64,000 nt of DNA from Collimonas sp. PA-H2 (GCF_002564105.1 NZ_PDBX01000001.1:1860001-1924000), one strand, 5' to 3'. Positions 36,001 through 45,195 are shown, counted from the stretch's first letter. The notes: generated by a model not told the origin, from the letters alone. Made by a program: numbers and translations.

Positions 36001-37716
36001 ATGTATGCAATATCTTTCAGCCGGACCAAAGGGGCGCTGTGCGCCGCGGTTTTTTTCCTGACAGCGTGCAGCGGCATGCAGCGGCCGCTGGCGCCGGTCA
36101 CGGTCAACCTGGTCGCCATCAATGACTTGCACGGTCATCTGGAAGCGGAAACCAAAAGCTTTGCCGGCATCGGCGACGCCGTTCCGCGCAAAATCAAGGT
36201 CGGCGGCATAGACACCATCGGCGGCGCGCTCAATGCCTGGCGCGCCGAAGATCCGCAACTGCTGCTGGTCGGCGCTGGCGACCTGATCGGCGCCAGTCCG
36301 GCGCTCTCTTCGATCTGGGCGGACGAACCGACCATCGCCGCGCTCAATCAGCTGCAGCTGCGCGTCAGCGCGGTCGGCAATCATGAATTCGACCAGGGCA
36401 CGGCGGAACTGCTGCGCGATCAGCATGGCGGCTGCAATTCCAACCGGCCCGAAAAGGCTTGCCATTTTGCACCCAATTTCAGCGGCGCCAAATTTTCCTA
36501 CCTGGCCGCCAACGTCATCTACAATGCCAGCGGCCAAGCGCTGCTGCCGCCCTACCGCATCGAGCAGGTACACGGCGTCAAGATCGCCTTCATCGGCAGT
36601 GTGGTGCGGGAAACTGAAAAGATGGTCGCCGCCGACGGTATCGCCAGCGTCAATTTCACCGACGAGGCGGACGCCATCAACCGTTGGGTACCGGAGCTCA
36701 AGGCGCAAGGCGTCAGCGCCATCGTGGTGCTGATCCATCAAGGCGGAGAAACCCCGGAACCGTTCAACAAGACAGATTGCCGGCAACTGAGCGGTCCGAT
36801 CGTCGACATCGTCAAACGGCTCGATCCTGCGATCAGGCTGGTCATCAGCGCCCACACGCACAATGGCTACACCTGCCAGGTAGATGGCCGCATCGTGACC
36901 CAGGGCGACTCCTTCGGCCATATGCTGACGCGGATCACGCTGACCATAGCTCCCGGCGCCGCCGACCTGACGCAGAAGATCACCGCCATCAGCGCCCGCA
37001 ACGTCTTGATGGATCCGCAGCGCTTCGCTGCCGATCCGGCGCTGGCCGACTTCTTGCAAAAACTAAAAGAACGCAGCAATGCCGTGCTGGCGCAGCCGAT
37101 CGCCCGCATAGCCGTGCCGCATATCGACAAGCAGATCAACGAAGCCGGCGAATCGCCGCTGGGCGATGTCATCGCCGATTCGCAACTGGCGGCGACGCGT
37201 AAGCTGGGCGCCCGGATTGCGTTGATCAACCATAAGAGCGTCCGCGAAAACCTGGAAAGCGGCGCCGGCGGCAGCAACTACGCCCAGGTCGCCGCCACTA
37301 CCCCATATGGCAATACGCTGGTGCTGCTAAACCTGAGCGGCAGCCAGATCCTTGCCTTGCTGGAGCAGCAGAGCTGGCTGGAGGAGGATCGCCCCGGCGG
37401 ACGCATCATGCTGCAGGTATCGCGCGGCTTCAGCTATCGCTGGGACGCCAGGCAGCCGCTGGGACAACGCGTTGTGCGCAACAGCGTGAAGCTGGATGGC
37501 GTGGCGCTGGAACCGCAAAAACAATACCGGGTCAGCGTCAACAGCTTTATCGCCCAGGGTGGCGACGGCTTCAGCCTGCTGACCCAGGGTACCGGCCGTA
37601 TCGATACCGGCATCAACGATCTCGATGCGCTCAGCCAGTATCTGATCGCCATCGAACGCGATGGGCATCCTGCCGGCAGCGCGCAGGCGGACGGCCGCAT
37701 CCTGCGTTTGCATTAA
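36001..37716 (+). CDS. 5'-nucleotidase / UshA-like metallophosphatase lipoprotein
   Basis: These bimetal enzymes hydrolyse nucleotides, UDP-sugars or cyclic nucleotides outside the cytoplasm. The 571-residue product has a lipoprotein signal (FFLTACSG), a metallophosphatase domain with INDLHGHLE, VGAGDLIGASP, VGNHEFDQG, LIHQGGE and SAHTHNGY, and a C-terminal nucleotide-specificity domain (NSFIAQGGDGFSLL). ATG 36001 is taken as start; a TTG at 35974 would place nine residues before the signal. It is 33 bp after exbB on the same strand, so it probably belongs to the TonB operon. Confidence 0.9.
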   Translation: MYAISFSRTKGALCAAVFFLTACSGMQRPLAPVTVNLVAINDLHGHLEAETKSFAGIGDAVPRKIKVGGIDTIGGALNAWRAEDPQLLLVGAGDLIGASPALSSIWADEPTIAALNQLQLRVSAVGNHEFDQGTAELLRDQHGGCNSNRPEKACHFAPNFSGAKFSYLAANVIYNASGQALLPPYRIEQVHGVKIAFIGSVVRETEKMVAADGIASVNFTDEADAINRWVPELKAQGVSAIVVLIHQGGETPEPFNKTDCRQLSGPIVDIVKRLDPAIRLVISAHTHNGYTCQVDGRIVTQGDSFGHMLTRITLTIAPGAADLTQKITAISARNVLMDPQRFAADPALADFLQKLKERSNAVLAQPIARIAVPHIDKQINEAGESPLGDVIADSQLAATRKLGARIALINHKSVRENLESGAGGSNYAQVAATTPYGNTLVLLNLSGSQILALLEQQSWLEEDRPGGRIMLQVSRGFSYRWDARQPLGQRVVRNSVKLDGVALEPQKQYRVSVNSFIAQGGDGFSLLTQGTGRIDTGINDLDALSQYLIAIERDGHPAGSAQADGRILRLH

Positions 37717-37746
37717 TCCTCGTAACTATCTATTCGGAAGCAGCAC

Positions 37747-38964
37747 ATGCGTAAATTGATCATCCCGCTCGCCATCCTGTTGGGACATATCGGCAGCGCC
37801 CAGGCAGAGTTCAGCATCCCAGGCTACGAACTGGTGCATACCGCGCCGGTGGAAACAACGCTGGCGACGCCCGACTTGCGGGAACCGCTGCAGGTCTGGA
37901 GCGAGATGTTCGACGGTGCCAAGCGCGAGATCGTGCTCGGCCAGTTTTATGTCGCCAGCGAGGCCGGCGCCGCCTTCGAACAGGTGATCGCGCGGCTCGC
38001 CGCCGCCGGCGAGCGCGGCGTCAAGATCCGCTTCCAGATGGAAGAAAAAGGCAAGTTCGCCTCCGATATGCCAACCATAGAACGGCTGAAGAAAATCCCG
38101 AACCTGGAATTCCGTTATCTCGATTATTCCAAGCTGACCGGCAACGGCATCATCCACGCCAAGTATATGGTGATCGATGGCAGCGCCGCCTATGTCGGCA
38201 GCCAGAACTTCGACTGGCGTTCGTTTGCCCATATCCATGAAACAGGATTGCGGATTACCGACCCCGTGGTGGTGGCGCAGCTGCAAAAGATTTTCGAACA
38301 TGATTGGCATGCCCAGGAATTGATCGCGCAGGGCAAGGAAGTGCCGAAGCTGAATCAGGCCGTGGTTACTGCTAATGACCGGCAGGCGACATTCCTGGTC
38401 GCCAGTCCGAATGCCTTCAATCCGCCGGGCGTGGGCGATTCTGAGACTGAATTGCCGAAACTGCTGGCGGCAGCCAAGTCGGAAGTGCGGATACAGCTGC
38501 TGGACTACGCGCCGCTGAGCTACGGCCCGAATCGCACTCGCCCTTATTACGCGGTGATCGACAATGCGATCCGCGCAGCGCTGGCGCGCGGCGTCAAGGT
38601 CAAGCTGATGGTGTCGAACTGGAATACCGAAAAGCCGGCGATCGCCTATCTGCAAAGCCTGGCCCTGCTGCCCGGCATGGAGATCCGCATTGTCACGCTG
38701 CCGCAAGCCAGCACCGGCTTCATCCCGTTCGCCCGCGTGATCCATAGCAAGACCATGGAAATCGACGGTCAGGTGGCATGGATAGGTACCAGCAACTGGA
38801 GCGGCGGCTACCTGGATTTATCGCGCAACCTAGAAGTCGTGCTGCGCAATGAAAAGATGGCGCAGCGGATCGCCGACCTGCATCGGCAAACCTGGGACTC
38901 GGCCTACGCCCAGCCTATCGACGTACTGAAGGATTATCCCAAGCCGGTGAAGGGCAAGGAATAA
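37747..38964 (+). CDS. Periplasmic phospholipase D-family protein
   Basis: The PLD superfamily hydrolyses phosphodiesters via two HKD motifs. The 405-residue product has a signal peptide (to about residue 21, ending AQA-EFS) and two complete motifs: HAKYMVIDGSAAYVGSQNFD and HSKTMEIDGQVAWIGTSNW. Each has His, Lys and Asp in the correct spacing, so it should be active. Its gene follows the nucleotidase by 30 bp and ends the same-strand run. Phospholipids, nucleic acids or glycerophosphodiesters are possible substrates. Confidence 0.92.
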   Translation: MRKLIIPLAILLGHIGSAQAEFSIPGYELVHTAPVETTLATPDLREPLQVWSEMFDGAKREIVLGQFYVASEAGAAFEQVIARLAAAGERGVKIRFQMEEKGKFASDMPTIERLKKIPNLEFRYLDYSKLTGNGIIHAKYMVIDGSAAYVGSQNFDWRSFAHIHETGLRITDPVVVAQLQKIFEHDWHAQELIAQGKEVPKLNQAVVTANDRQATFLVASPNAFNPPGVGDSETELPKLLAAAKSEVRIQLLDYAPLSYGPNRTRPYYAVIDNAIRAALARGVKVKLMVSNWNTEKPAIAYLQSLALLPGMEIRIVTLPQASTGFIPFARVIHSKTMEIDGQVAWIGTSNWSGGYLDLSRNLEVVLRNEKMAQRIADLHRQTWDSAYAQPIDVLKDYPKPVKGKE

Positions 38965-38986
38965 TCCTGTCGGCAGAGTTGCCGCG

Positions 38987-39784
38987 TCAGACGGCGCCGA
39001 CCACCGCGGTCAGCATGCTGATGGCGCCGATGGCTATGCCGTCGACCGCAATCGATATGGCTTCGTCATCCTGTCTGGCGCCGGCGATATACAACAGCGG
39101 CAGATAGTGTTCAGGCGTAGGCACTGACAATTGCGCGTCCTGGCCCTGATCGGCGTAATCGATCAGGGCTTGCATGTCGCCGCTCAGCAGGCTGGCGCGT
39201 ATATGATCGTTGAAGCGCTCGGCCCAGGCATGCGCCGGCGCATCCTGATGCCGGTTCATCAGGCGCAGGTTGTGCACCACGTCGCCGCTGCCGATGATCA
39301 GCACGCCTTGTTCGCGCAGTACGGCCAGTTTGCGGCCCAGGTCGAAATGGAACTGCGCCGGCCGGGTGGCGTCGATGCTCAGCTGTATCACCGGTATGTC
39401 GGCCTTGGGAAAGGCCTTGACCAGCACCGACCAGGTGCCGTGGTCCAAACCCCAGGACTGGTCCATGGCGACCGCCAGCGGCGCCAGCAGATCGCGCACT
39501 TGCGCCGCCAGTTGCGGATCGCCCGGCGCCGGATAGCGCACATCAAACAATGCCTGCGGAAAACCGCCGAAATCGTGGATGGTTTTTGGCGCGGCCATGG
39601 CGGTGACGCCTATGCCGCGCGTGTACCAGTGCGCCGACACCGACAGGATCGCCTTCGGCTGCAGTTGCGCCACGCTCGCGCCCAGGCTGGCCCAGGCGTC
39701 AGTGTAGCGGTTATCTTCCAGTGCATTCATCGGGCTGCCGTGGCCGAAGAAAATCGCCGGCATGCGGGTGGCGTTGCTGCTCAT
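38987..39784 (-). CDS. Class III extradiol ring-cleavage dioxygenase (DODA/YgiD type)
   Basis: These zinc or iron enzymes open catechol-type rings between carbons 4 and 5, as in DOPA dioxygenase. The product has the metal-binding motifs FFGHGSPMNAL (first His), SAHWYTRGIGV (second His) and IIGSGDVVHNLR, and WGLDHGTWSVL with a His in the LigB fold. Length about 265 residues is normal. ATG 39784 is the third in-frame start. It is 20 bp downstream of the DoxX gene and both are divergent from a LysR regulator. Confidence 0.87.
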   Translation of the reverse strand: MSSNATRMPAIFFGHGSPMNALEDNRYTDAWASLGASVAQLQPKAILSVSAHWYTRGIGVTAMAAPKTIHDFGGFPQALFDVRYPAPGDPQLAAQVRDLLAPLAVAMDQSWGLDHGTWSVLVKAFPKADIPVIQLSIDATRPAQFHFDLGRKLAVLREQGVLIIGSGDVVHNLRLMNRHQDAPAHAWAERFNDHIRASLLSGDMQALIDYADQGQDAQLSVPTPEHYLPLLYIAGARQDDEAISIAVDGIAIGAISMLTAVVGAV

Positions 39785-39804
39785 GGTGGTCTCATCCAAT
39801 CAAG

Positions 39805-40209
39805 TTATTTACCGGCTTTGGCATTACCGATGGCAAATGCGCCGTTGCCCAGCAATGCGACGGACAGTGCAGTCACCACCATGAATGCCGGATATTCCCA
39901 GCCGCCGTTCGGGCTGGTGAACACCCAGCCGTTAGGCGCATGTACCGACAAGGCGCCCAGCAGCACCGGCAGGGAAATGATGGCGGCGATGCGCGCCTGC
40001 AAGCCGAGCACCATCGCCAGGCCAGTCAGCACTTCCACTGCGACTACAGGGTACACCGACCAGGCCGGGAAGCCCTGGCTGGCGAAAAAGCCGGCGGCGC
40101 CAGGCAAAGTGAAGACGAAGACCTTGAGGTAAGCGTGCGCCAGCAAGGCAATGCCGAGGGTCAGTCTGAGCAGGGTGGCGGCATAGACGCCGGGATTACT
40201 CGTATTCAT
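39805..40209 (-). CDS. DoxX family membrane protein
   Basis: The 134-residue product has four membrane helices (about residues 15-35, 60-80, 85-105, 110-130) and the DoxX signature AATLLRLTLGIALLAHAYLKV and GLQARIAAIISLPVLLGAL. DoxX-like proteins are linked to quinone or thiosulfate redox but most are uncharacterised. ATG 40209 is chosen over 40236, which would begin before the hydrophobic start. It leads a two-gene unit with the dioxygenase, divergent from the LysR gene. Confidence 0.87.
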   Translation of the reverse strand: MNTSNPGVYAATLLRLTLGIALLAHAYLKVFVFTLPGAAGFFASQGFPAWSVYPVVAVEVLTGLAMVLGLQARIAAIISLPVLLGALSVHAPNGWVFTSPNGGWEYPAFMVVTALSVALLGNGAFAIGNAKAGK

Positions 40210-40329
40210 GGCTTGCTTTCGAAAAATGGTTAACAACCAAAGCAGCCGAAGGTAGCTGCCGGATCGTGTTTCACTATATATTCTTGCAATGAAAAGAAAA
40301 ATGAGCTTTCATTAAAATATCATTTCCGA

Positions 40330-40339
40330 ATTCCGGAAT
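40330..40339. promoter_or_regulatory. Palindrome ATTCCGGAAT before the LysR gene
   Basis: A 10-bp perfect palindrome lies 14 bp before the LysR ATG in the divergent region with doxX. LysR-type proteins often repress themselves through dyads placed here, so it is a candidate operator. No wider dyad was found. Confidence 0.3.
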
Positions 40340-40353
40340 AATAGGATCCAGCG

Positions 40354-41268
40354 ATGAACCTGTTCGAAGCCATGAAAGTGTTTGTCAAAGTCACGGAAAC
40401 CGGCAGTTTGTCCGGCGCCGCCAGGGTTCTGAACCTGTCGAATCCTTCGGTGACGCGGCATGTCGCCGATCTTGAGGAATACCTCGGCGCGCGCCTGTTG
40501 AACCGCAGCACCCGCCGCATCAGCCTGACCGACACCGGCAGCGCCTATCTCGATCGCTGCAAGCAAGTACTCGCTGACCTGGAGCAGGCGACGCTCGCAG
40601 CCGGCATGCACGCGGCCAATCCCAGTGGCATATTGCGCATCAACGCGCCCTTGTCGTTTTCCGTGCATCACCTGGGCCGGGTGCTGCCGCTGTATGCCGA
40701 GCGCTATCCCAATGTCGAACTGGATGTGACCTTGTCGGACCGGGTGGTGGATCTGGTGGAGGAAGGCTTCGATCTGGCGATCCGTATCGGCAAGCTGCAG
40801 AATTCCAGCCTGGTCATGCGCCGGCTGGTGGCGGCGCGCGTGCTGACCTGCGCTTCGCCGGCCTATCTGGCCCGGCATGGCGTGCCGCAGCACCCGGACG
40901 ATCTGGCGCGCCACAAATGCCTGACTTACGCCTATACCCAGCCGGATAACGAATGGCGTTTCCGGCGCGACGGCAAAAGCCATACGGTACGCATCCATGG
41001 CGGCCTGCATTGCAACAACGGCGATCTGCTGCTGGCCGCAGCCCTGTCCGGCATGGGCATCATCCGCCAGCCAACCTTCATCATCGGCGATGCCATCCGC
41101 GACGGCCGCCTGCTGCCGCTGCTGACCGACTATCAGGGCGATGAGCTGGCGATCCATGCGGTCTACCCGAGTCGCCAGCATCTGTCCGCAAAGGTGCGTA
41201 CCTTTGTCGATTTCCTGGCGCAGCAGTTTGGCGAGGTGCCCGAGTGGGACCGCGACCTGCCAATATGA
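40354..41268 (+). CDS. LysR-family transcriptional regulator
   Basis: The 304-residue product has the LysR helix-turn-helix (about residues 4-60: AMKVFVKVTETGSLSGAARVLNLSNPSVTRHVADLEEYLGARLLNRSTRRISLTDTG) and a two-lobed ligand-binding domain. The effector is unknown. It is divergent from doxX and the DODA gene with a 144-bp shared region, the classic LysR-target arrangement, so it most likely controls those two genes. Confidence 0.93.
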   Translation: MNLFEAMKVFVKVTETGSLSGAARVLNLSNPSVTRHVADLEEYLGARLLNRSTRRISLTDTGSAYLDRCKQVLADLEQATLAAGMHAANPSGILRINAPLSFSVHHLGRVLPLYAERYPNVELDVTLSDRVVDLVEEGFDLAIRIGKLQNSSLVMRRLVAARVLTCASPAYLARHGVPQHPDDLARHKCLTYAYTQPDNEWRFRRDGKSHTVRIHGGLHCNNGDLLLAAALSGMGIIRQPTFIIGDAIRDGRLLPLLTDYQGDELAIHAVYPSRQHLSAKVRTFVDFLAQQFGEVPEWDRDLPI

Positions 41269-41270
41269 AA

Positions 41271-41292
41271 GAAGGCCGCAAATGCGGCCTTC
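41271..41292 (+). terminator. Hairpin terminator after the LysR gene
   Basis: A perfect 10-bp stem GAAGGCCGCA/TGCGGCCTTC lies 2 bp past the LysR stop codon, between it and the convergent phasin gene. T runs are short on both sides, so it may act in both directions but weakly. Confidence 0.6.
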
Positions 41293-41317
41293 ATGTTTGC
41301 TGAACCAGCGTGGCGGC

Positions 41318-41872
41318 TTATTTCTTCGCGCGCGGCGTCGCTGCCTTGGTCAATTGCGTGGTGGCCGTATTCAAGTTGGCTTCCAGCGTTTCAACCGCCT
41401 GCTTGGCGTTCTTGGTCAGCTGTTCGTAACCGGCATTGGCGTTGCTGATCACCGATTTCAGAATGGCGATGGCATTTTCCGAACCGGCAGGCGCATTCTT
41501 GCTGACTTCTTCGATCAAGGCATTGATCTTGCGGCTGGTTTCCGCCACTTGCGCCTCGGCCGCACGGGTCAATTCAGCCTGGGTGCCGGAAGCGATGCCG
41601 GCCAGGTGACGGCCGTAAGCTGCAGCCTTTTCGGCGCCAGGCTTGGCCTGGGCAGCCGAGATCGTCAGGAATTCCTGAGGATCCTTGGCGCTCATCAGCT
41701 GCTTGGCAGCGCCACTCGATTCTTCCAGCGATGCCTTGGCGGCGCTCAGATTGAGTTCGATAACTTTTTCCACGCCTTCGAAGGTTTTTGTGGTCAGTGT
41801 ATTGAGCAATGCCAACTGAGCTTCGAAATGGGCTTTGGTTGCTGCGGCAAACTGTTCGTGAAACGAAAACAT
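41318..41872 (-). CDS. phaP: Phasin (polyhydroxyalkanoate granule-associated protein)
   Basis: Phasins coat polyhydroxybutyrate granules. The 184-residue product is helical and rich in Ala, with the phasin_2 block FEAQLALLNTLTTKTFEGVEKVIELNLSAAKASLEES near the N-terminus, the repeated Ala/Glu helices and a basic Lys-rich tail (RAKK). Burkholderiales genomes carry several of these; the polymerase is not in the window, so pairing cannot be shown. Confidence 0.9.
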   Translation of the reverse strand: MFSFHEQFAAATKAHFEAQLALLNTLTTKTFEGVEKVIELNLSAAKASLEESSGAAKQLMSAKDPQEFLTISAAQAKPGAEKAAAYGRHLAGIASGTQAELTRAAEAQVAETSRKINALIEEVSKNAPAGSENAIAILKSVISNANAGYEQLTKNAKQAVETLEANLNTATTQLTKAATPRAKK

Positions 41873-41980
41873 GGCCTTCTCCTAGGTGAACAAATCATCA
41901 ATTGCTATGAATACGGCAACATTGCATATTATACAATCAACATATGCAGCTGCCTCCTGCCAAAGCTAACAGTGCGGCGT

Positions 41981-42775
41981 TCATCCAGCGGCGGCGGCAC
42001 AGGTTTTCCTGTCACTCGGCTTGTTGCCATGGCCGCTACGGCAGGCGCGGTATGCCACGGCAGAGCTTTCAAACAACTGGCGCGCTTGCGGCAGCGGCAG
42101 TTTTGCCAATCGCTCAGCCATGCCGCGGCTGACCTGGAAATGCTGGTAGTCGATCGGCTTTTTCCAGTCTCCACCCCAGATCAGAAAGCCATGCTGGGCG
42201 AATAGCTCCACCACTTGCTCGCTGCTGCCGGCGCGGCTGGCCACGCGCTGGCCGAAACCCTGGCCGGCCGGTGGGCTGAAAATCTGCCGGCCTTGCGCAT
42301 CGCGCCGCACGTACGGATTTTGCAAAGGATTGATATCGATCGCCAAACCGTAGGCATGCAAGGAAATCGCCTTGCCGCCGGTGATCGGCCTGTCGTTGAA
42401 GGCGGAGGTATTATTGTCCGCCATCGATGCGTCGTCGTTGCCTTGATAATGCTCCATCAGGCGCGCCTGCGCAAGCGGGAAACCGCGCTTGAGCAGTTCG
42501 TCGAAGACGGCCTTTACCTGCGGCGCTACGGCCGCCATGACCATGATTTCGCCATCCTCGTGACGCACCTTGTCAAAGTCGACGTAGGCAAAGCGCACTA
42601 CCTGCAGTTGCGCACAGTCAACCGGCGCGCCGGGCTGCAGCACGTGTTGTTTGACCAGCTGGCATTGCTGGCTATCCAGGCCCGGACTGGCAAGCTGCGC
42701 GTGCGCCGGCTGCACCAGGCATGCCAGCAGCGACAATACCAGGGGCGGCAGGCGGCGCAGCATCGGCGGGCTCAC
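41981..42775 (-). CDS. M15 family D-alanyl-D-alanine carboxypeptidase-like protein
   Basis: The 264-residue product has a signal peptide (to about residue 26, ending AHA-QLAS) and the M15/VanY-type zinc motifs: SLHAYGLAIDINPLQNP (His and Asp ligands) and WGGDWKKPIDYQHFQ (third His). The IDYQHFQ ending matches the VanY/ExLys group that cleaves peptidoglycan peptides. Its stop is the mirror neighbour of the patatin gene, which lies 4 bp upstream on the same strand. Confidence 0.87.
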   Translation of the reverse strand: MSPPMLRRLPPLVLSLLACLVQPAHAQLASPGLDSQQCQLVKQHVLQPGAPVDCAQLQVVRFAYVDFDKVRHEDGEIMVMAAVAPQVKAVFDELLKRGFPLAQARLMEHYQGNDDASMADNNTSAFNDRPITGGKAISLHAYGLAIDINPLQNPYVRRDAQGRQIFSPPAGQGFGQRVASRAGSSEQVVELFAQHGFLIWGGDWKKPIDYQHFQVSRGMAERLAKLPLPQARQLFESSAVAYRACRSGHGNKPSDRKTCAAAAG

Positions 42776-42779
42776 GCCG

Positions 42780-43964
42780 TCAGCTCAATGGCGGCATGAC
42801 CAGTTCATGCACCACCAGGCCGGCATCGGAACTGCCGAAGGTGTCGCCGTTGGCCTTGACCCGCTCGGCGGCCTGCATGGCGTCGGCGTATCCTTGTTCC
42901 CAGCGCCACTCGATCGAGCCGCGTGAAAAATTGATGTCCTTGGATGGCATGTTCCAGTCATGCCCACTGTAGCGCAAGCGCACGATATGGATGGTGCTGT
43001 TATCCGACAAGCCTTCAAATTCCTTGAGGTCGGATTTCTTGCGCATGGCCGGCGGCAGCTTGTCATACAGCGCCTGGGCGGCGCGCCGCAATTGATACAT
43101 GCGCAGGTAATTTTCGATGTGGCGTTCCGAGCGCGAAGCGAAGGTTACGTCTTTCTGGCGATTGGTAATCTGATCCAGGGTGGTTGGTTCCGGGCCATCG
43201 GCATTCCACAAATCCACCATCACGCACAGAGTGTTGCCATCGACATCGGTCTTGGATTCATCGTCCAGCACCACTTCCAGCGGCGTATTCGAATACAGGC
43301 CGCCGTCCCAATACAGGTCGCCGTCGATGCGCACCGGTGCGAAGCCGGGCGGCAAGGCGCCGCTGGCCATGATGTGCTCGACGCCGATGGTCCTTTCCTG
43401 CGTGTCGAAATTGACCAGGCTGCCGCAAGCCACCCGCATTGCGCTGACGGTCAGACGCATGCCTTCTGGACTGTTCAGGTGCTTGAAATCGACCAGCCGC
43501 GCCAGCGTTTCGGCGAGGGGCGTGGTGTCGTAAAAACTGGCTTGCTCCGGTTGCACCGGCATGCCCATCATGAAAGGATTCATGGTGCGCGGCGAGAAAA
43601 AGCCCGGCACGCCGCGGGTGGTGACATCGGTGGTGGTCCACCAGGTGTTGAACTGGCGCATGGCGTCCGGCACCTTGCTCAGATCGGTCAGATCGCCATG
43701 GCCGACCTGCTCCCAGAATTCCTTCAGGCGCGACAGCCGCAGATCGCGCTCGTTGCCGGCAATGATGGCGGCATTGATGGCGCCGATCGAGGTGCCCACC
43801 ACCCAGTCCGGCGTCAGGCCATTCTCGTGCATCGCATGATAGACGCCGGCCTGATAAGCCCCCAGCGCACCGCCTCCCTGCAACACCAGCGCCACTCGCG
43901 GCGTGGTCGAATCGGCTTTGCTGCTGGTGCGTATTTGTGACTTGGAAGTGGTCTTATTGCTCAT
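42780..43964 (-). CDS. Patatin-like phospholipase (DUF3734 type)
   Basis: Patatins are serine lipases with a Ser-Asp dyad. The 394-residue product has the oxyanion loop GGGALGAYQAGVYHAM (30-45), the nucleophile GTSIGA (S59), and the Asp in YWDGGLYS (D220), so the dyad is complete. A C-terminal DUF3734 domain follows (about 270-390). No signal peptide is seen, so it is probably cytoplasmic or type I secreted. It is separated by 4 bp from the M15 peptidase on the same strand. Confidence 0.9.
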   Translation of the reverse strand: MSNKTTSKSQIRTSSKADSTTPRVALVLQGGGALGAYQAGVYHAMHENGLTPDWVVGTSIGAINAAIIAGNERDLRLSRLKEFWEQVGHGDLTDLSKVPDAMRQFNTWWTTTDVTTRGVPGFFSPRTMNPFMMGMPVQPEQASFYDTTPLAETLARLVDFKHLNSPEGMRLTVSAMRVACGSLVNFDTQERTIGVEHIMASGALPPGFAPVRIDGDLYWDGGLYSNTPLEVVLDDESKTDVDGNTLCVMVDLWNADGPEPTTLDQITNRQKDVTFASRSERHIENYLRMYQLRRAAQALYDKLPPAMRKKSDLKEFEGLSDNSTIHIVRLRYSGHDWNMPSKDINFSRGSIEWRWEQGYADAMQAAERVKANGDTFGSSDAGLVVHELVMPPLS

Positions 43965-44059
43965 CGGAAGCCGATCATTGCGTATGAAAGAGTAAACATA
44001 TTACCCCATCGCGGCGAGCGGCAACGGCGAGCGCCTGTATGTCACGAAATGATCATAAA

Positions 44060-44074
44060 TAGTAACGATTCTCA
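44060..44074. promoter_or_regulatory. Fur-box-like site upstream of fbpA
   Basis: TAGTAACGATTCTCA matches the 7-1-7 Fur model TGATAAT-N-ATTATCA at 10 of 14 positions, 86 bp before the fbpA ATG. It fits iron repression of a ferric-iron binding protein gene, but the match is only moderate. Confidence 0.45.
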
Positions 44075-44101
44075 TTTGTGATATAGTGCTTTCTGCTCAA
44101 A

Positions 44102-44118
44102 TGTAACCATTTGTTACA
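44102..44118. repeat. Inverted repeat TGTAAC-N5-GTTACA in fbpA leader
   Basis: Perfect 6-bp arms flank CATTT, 42 bp before the fbpA ATG. It may be a second operator or an RNA hairpin in the leader. Confidence 0.4.
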
Positions 44119-44160
44119 GGCAACAAAATCATCACTTCAATCACCAAAAGAGGAGTTTTC

Positions 44161-45195
44161 ATGCTTTTGCGTTCTATCATCGCCAGCGCCGTCCTGGCCA
44201 GCAGCAGCGTTGCCGCCTCCGCACAGGAACAAGTGCTGAACCTGTATTCGGCGCGCCACTATCAGACTGACGAAGCGCTGTACGGCAACTTCACCAAAGC
44301 CACCGGCATCAAGATCAACCGCGTCGACGGCGACGACGCCGGCACCATCGCGCGCCTGAAAAGCGAAGGCGCGGCCAGCCCCGCCGACGTCATCTTGCTG
44401 GTCGACGCGGCGCGTCTGTGGCGGGCGGAAAGCGACGGCCTGTTCCAGCCTGTGAAATCGGCGATTCTGGAACAACGCATCCCGGCCAACCTGCGCGGCA
44501 AGGATGATGGCAAAGGTTCCGACTGGTTCGGCTTTTCGACACGCGCCCGCGTGATCGTCTACAACAAGCAGAATATCCAGCCGCAAGACGTCGAGACCTA
44601 CGAAGCGCTGGCCGATCCGAAGAACAAGGGCAAGCTATGCACCCGCTCCGGTTCGCATCCTTACAACGTGTCGCTGTTCGGCTCGCTGCTGGAACATCAT
44701 GGCGAAGCCAAGACCGAAGCGTTGCTCAAGGGTTATGTCGCCAACCAGGCGCGCTCGCCGGTGGGCGGCGATACCGACCAGATCAAGGCCGTGGCTTCGG
44801 GCGAATGCGGCGTAGCAATTTCGAATTCCTACTACGTTGCCCGCCTGATGAAATCGACCAAGCCGGAAGATATCGAAGTGATGAAAAAAGTCGCGGTGAT
44901 CTGGCCTAACCAGAAAACCACCGGCACCCACGTCAACATCGCCGGCGCCGGCGTCGCCAAGCATGCGCCGCATCGCGCCGCCGCGATCCAGTTCCTGGAG
45001 TACTTGGCTAGCGACGATGCGCAACGCTATTTCGCCGAAGGCAATAACGAAATGCCGGCAGTCAAAAGCGTCAAGAGCGGCAATCCGGCGCTGGACGCCC
45101 TGGGCCCGTTCAAGGCCGAGGTGATAGACGTCTCGGCGGTCGGCCGCAACCAGCAAAAAGTGCAGCTGCTGCTGGACCGCGCCGGCTACAAATAA
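44161..45195 (+). CDS. fbpA: Ferric iron ABC transporter substrate-binding protein
   Basis: FbpA/AfuA-type proteins bind Fe3+ in the periplasm and deliver it to an FbpBC transporter. The 344-residue product has a signal peptide (to about residue 21, ending ASAQ-EQV), the typical start LNLYSARHYQTDEALYGNFTKATGIK, and the conserved tyrosine pair region ISNSYYVARLM seen in ferric binding proteins. AGAGGAG precedes ATG 44161. A Fur-like site lies upstream. The permease and ATPase genes are nearby but not in the same transcription unit. Confidence 0.92.
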   Translation: MLLRSIIASAVLASSSVAASAQEQVLNLYSARHYQTDEALYGNFTKATGIKINRVDGDDAGTIARLKSEGAASPADVILLVDAARLWRAESDGLFQPVKSAILEQRIPANLRGKDDGKGSDWFGFSTRARVIVYNKQNIQPQDVETYEALADPKNKGKLCTRSGSHPYNVSLFGSLLEHHGEAKTEALLKGYVANQARSPVGGDTDQIKAVASGECGVAISNSYYVARLMKSTKPEDIEVMKKVAVIWPNQKTTGTHVNIAGAGVAKHAPHRAAAIQFLEYLASDDAQRYFAEGNNEMPAVKSVKSGNPALDALGPFKAEVIDVSAVGRNQQKVQLLLDRAGYK

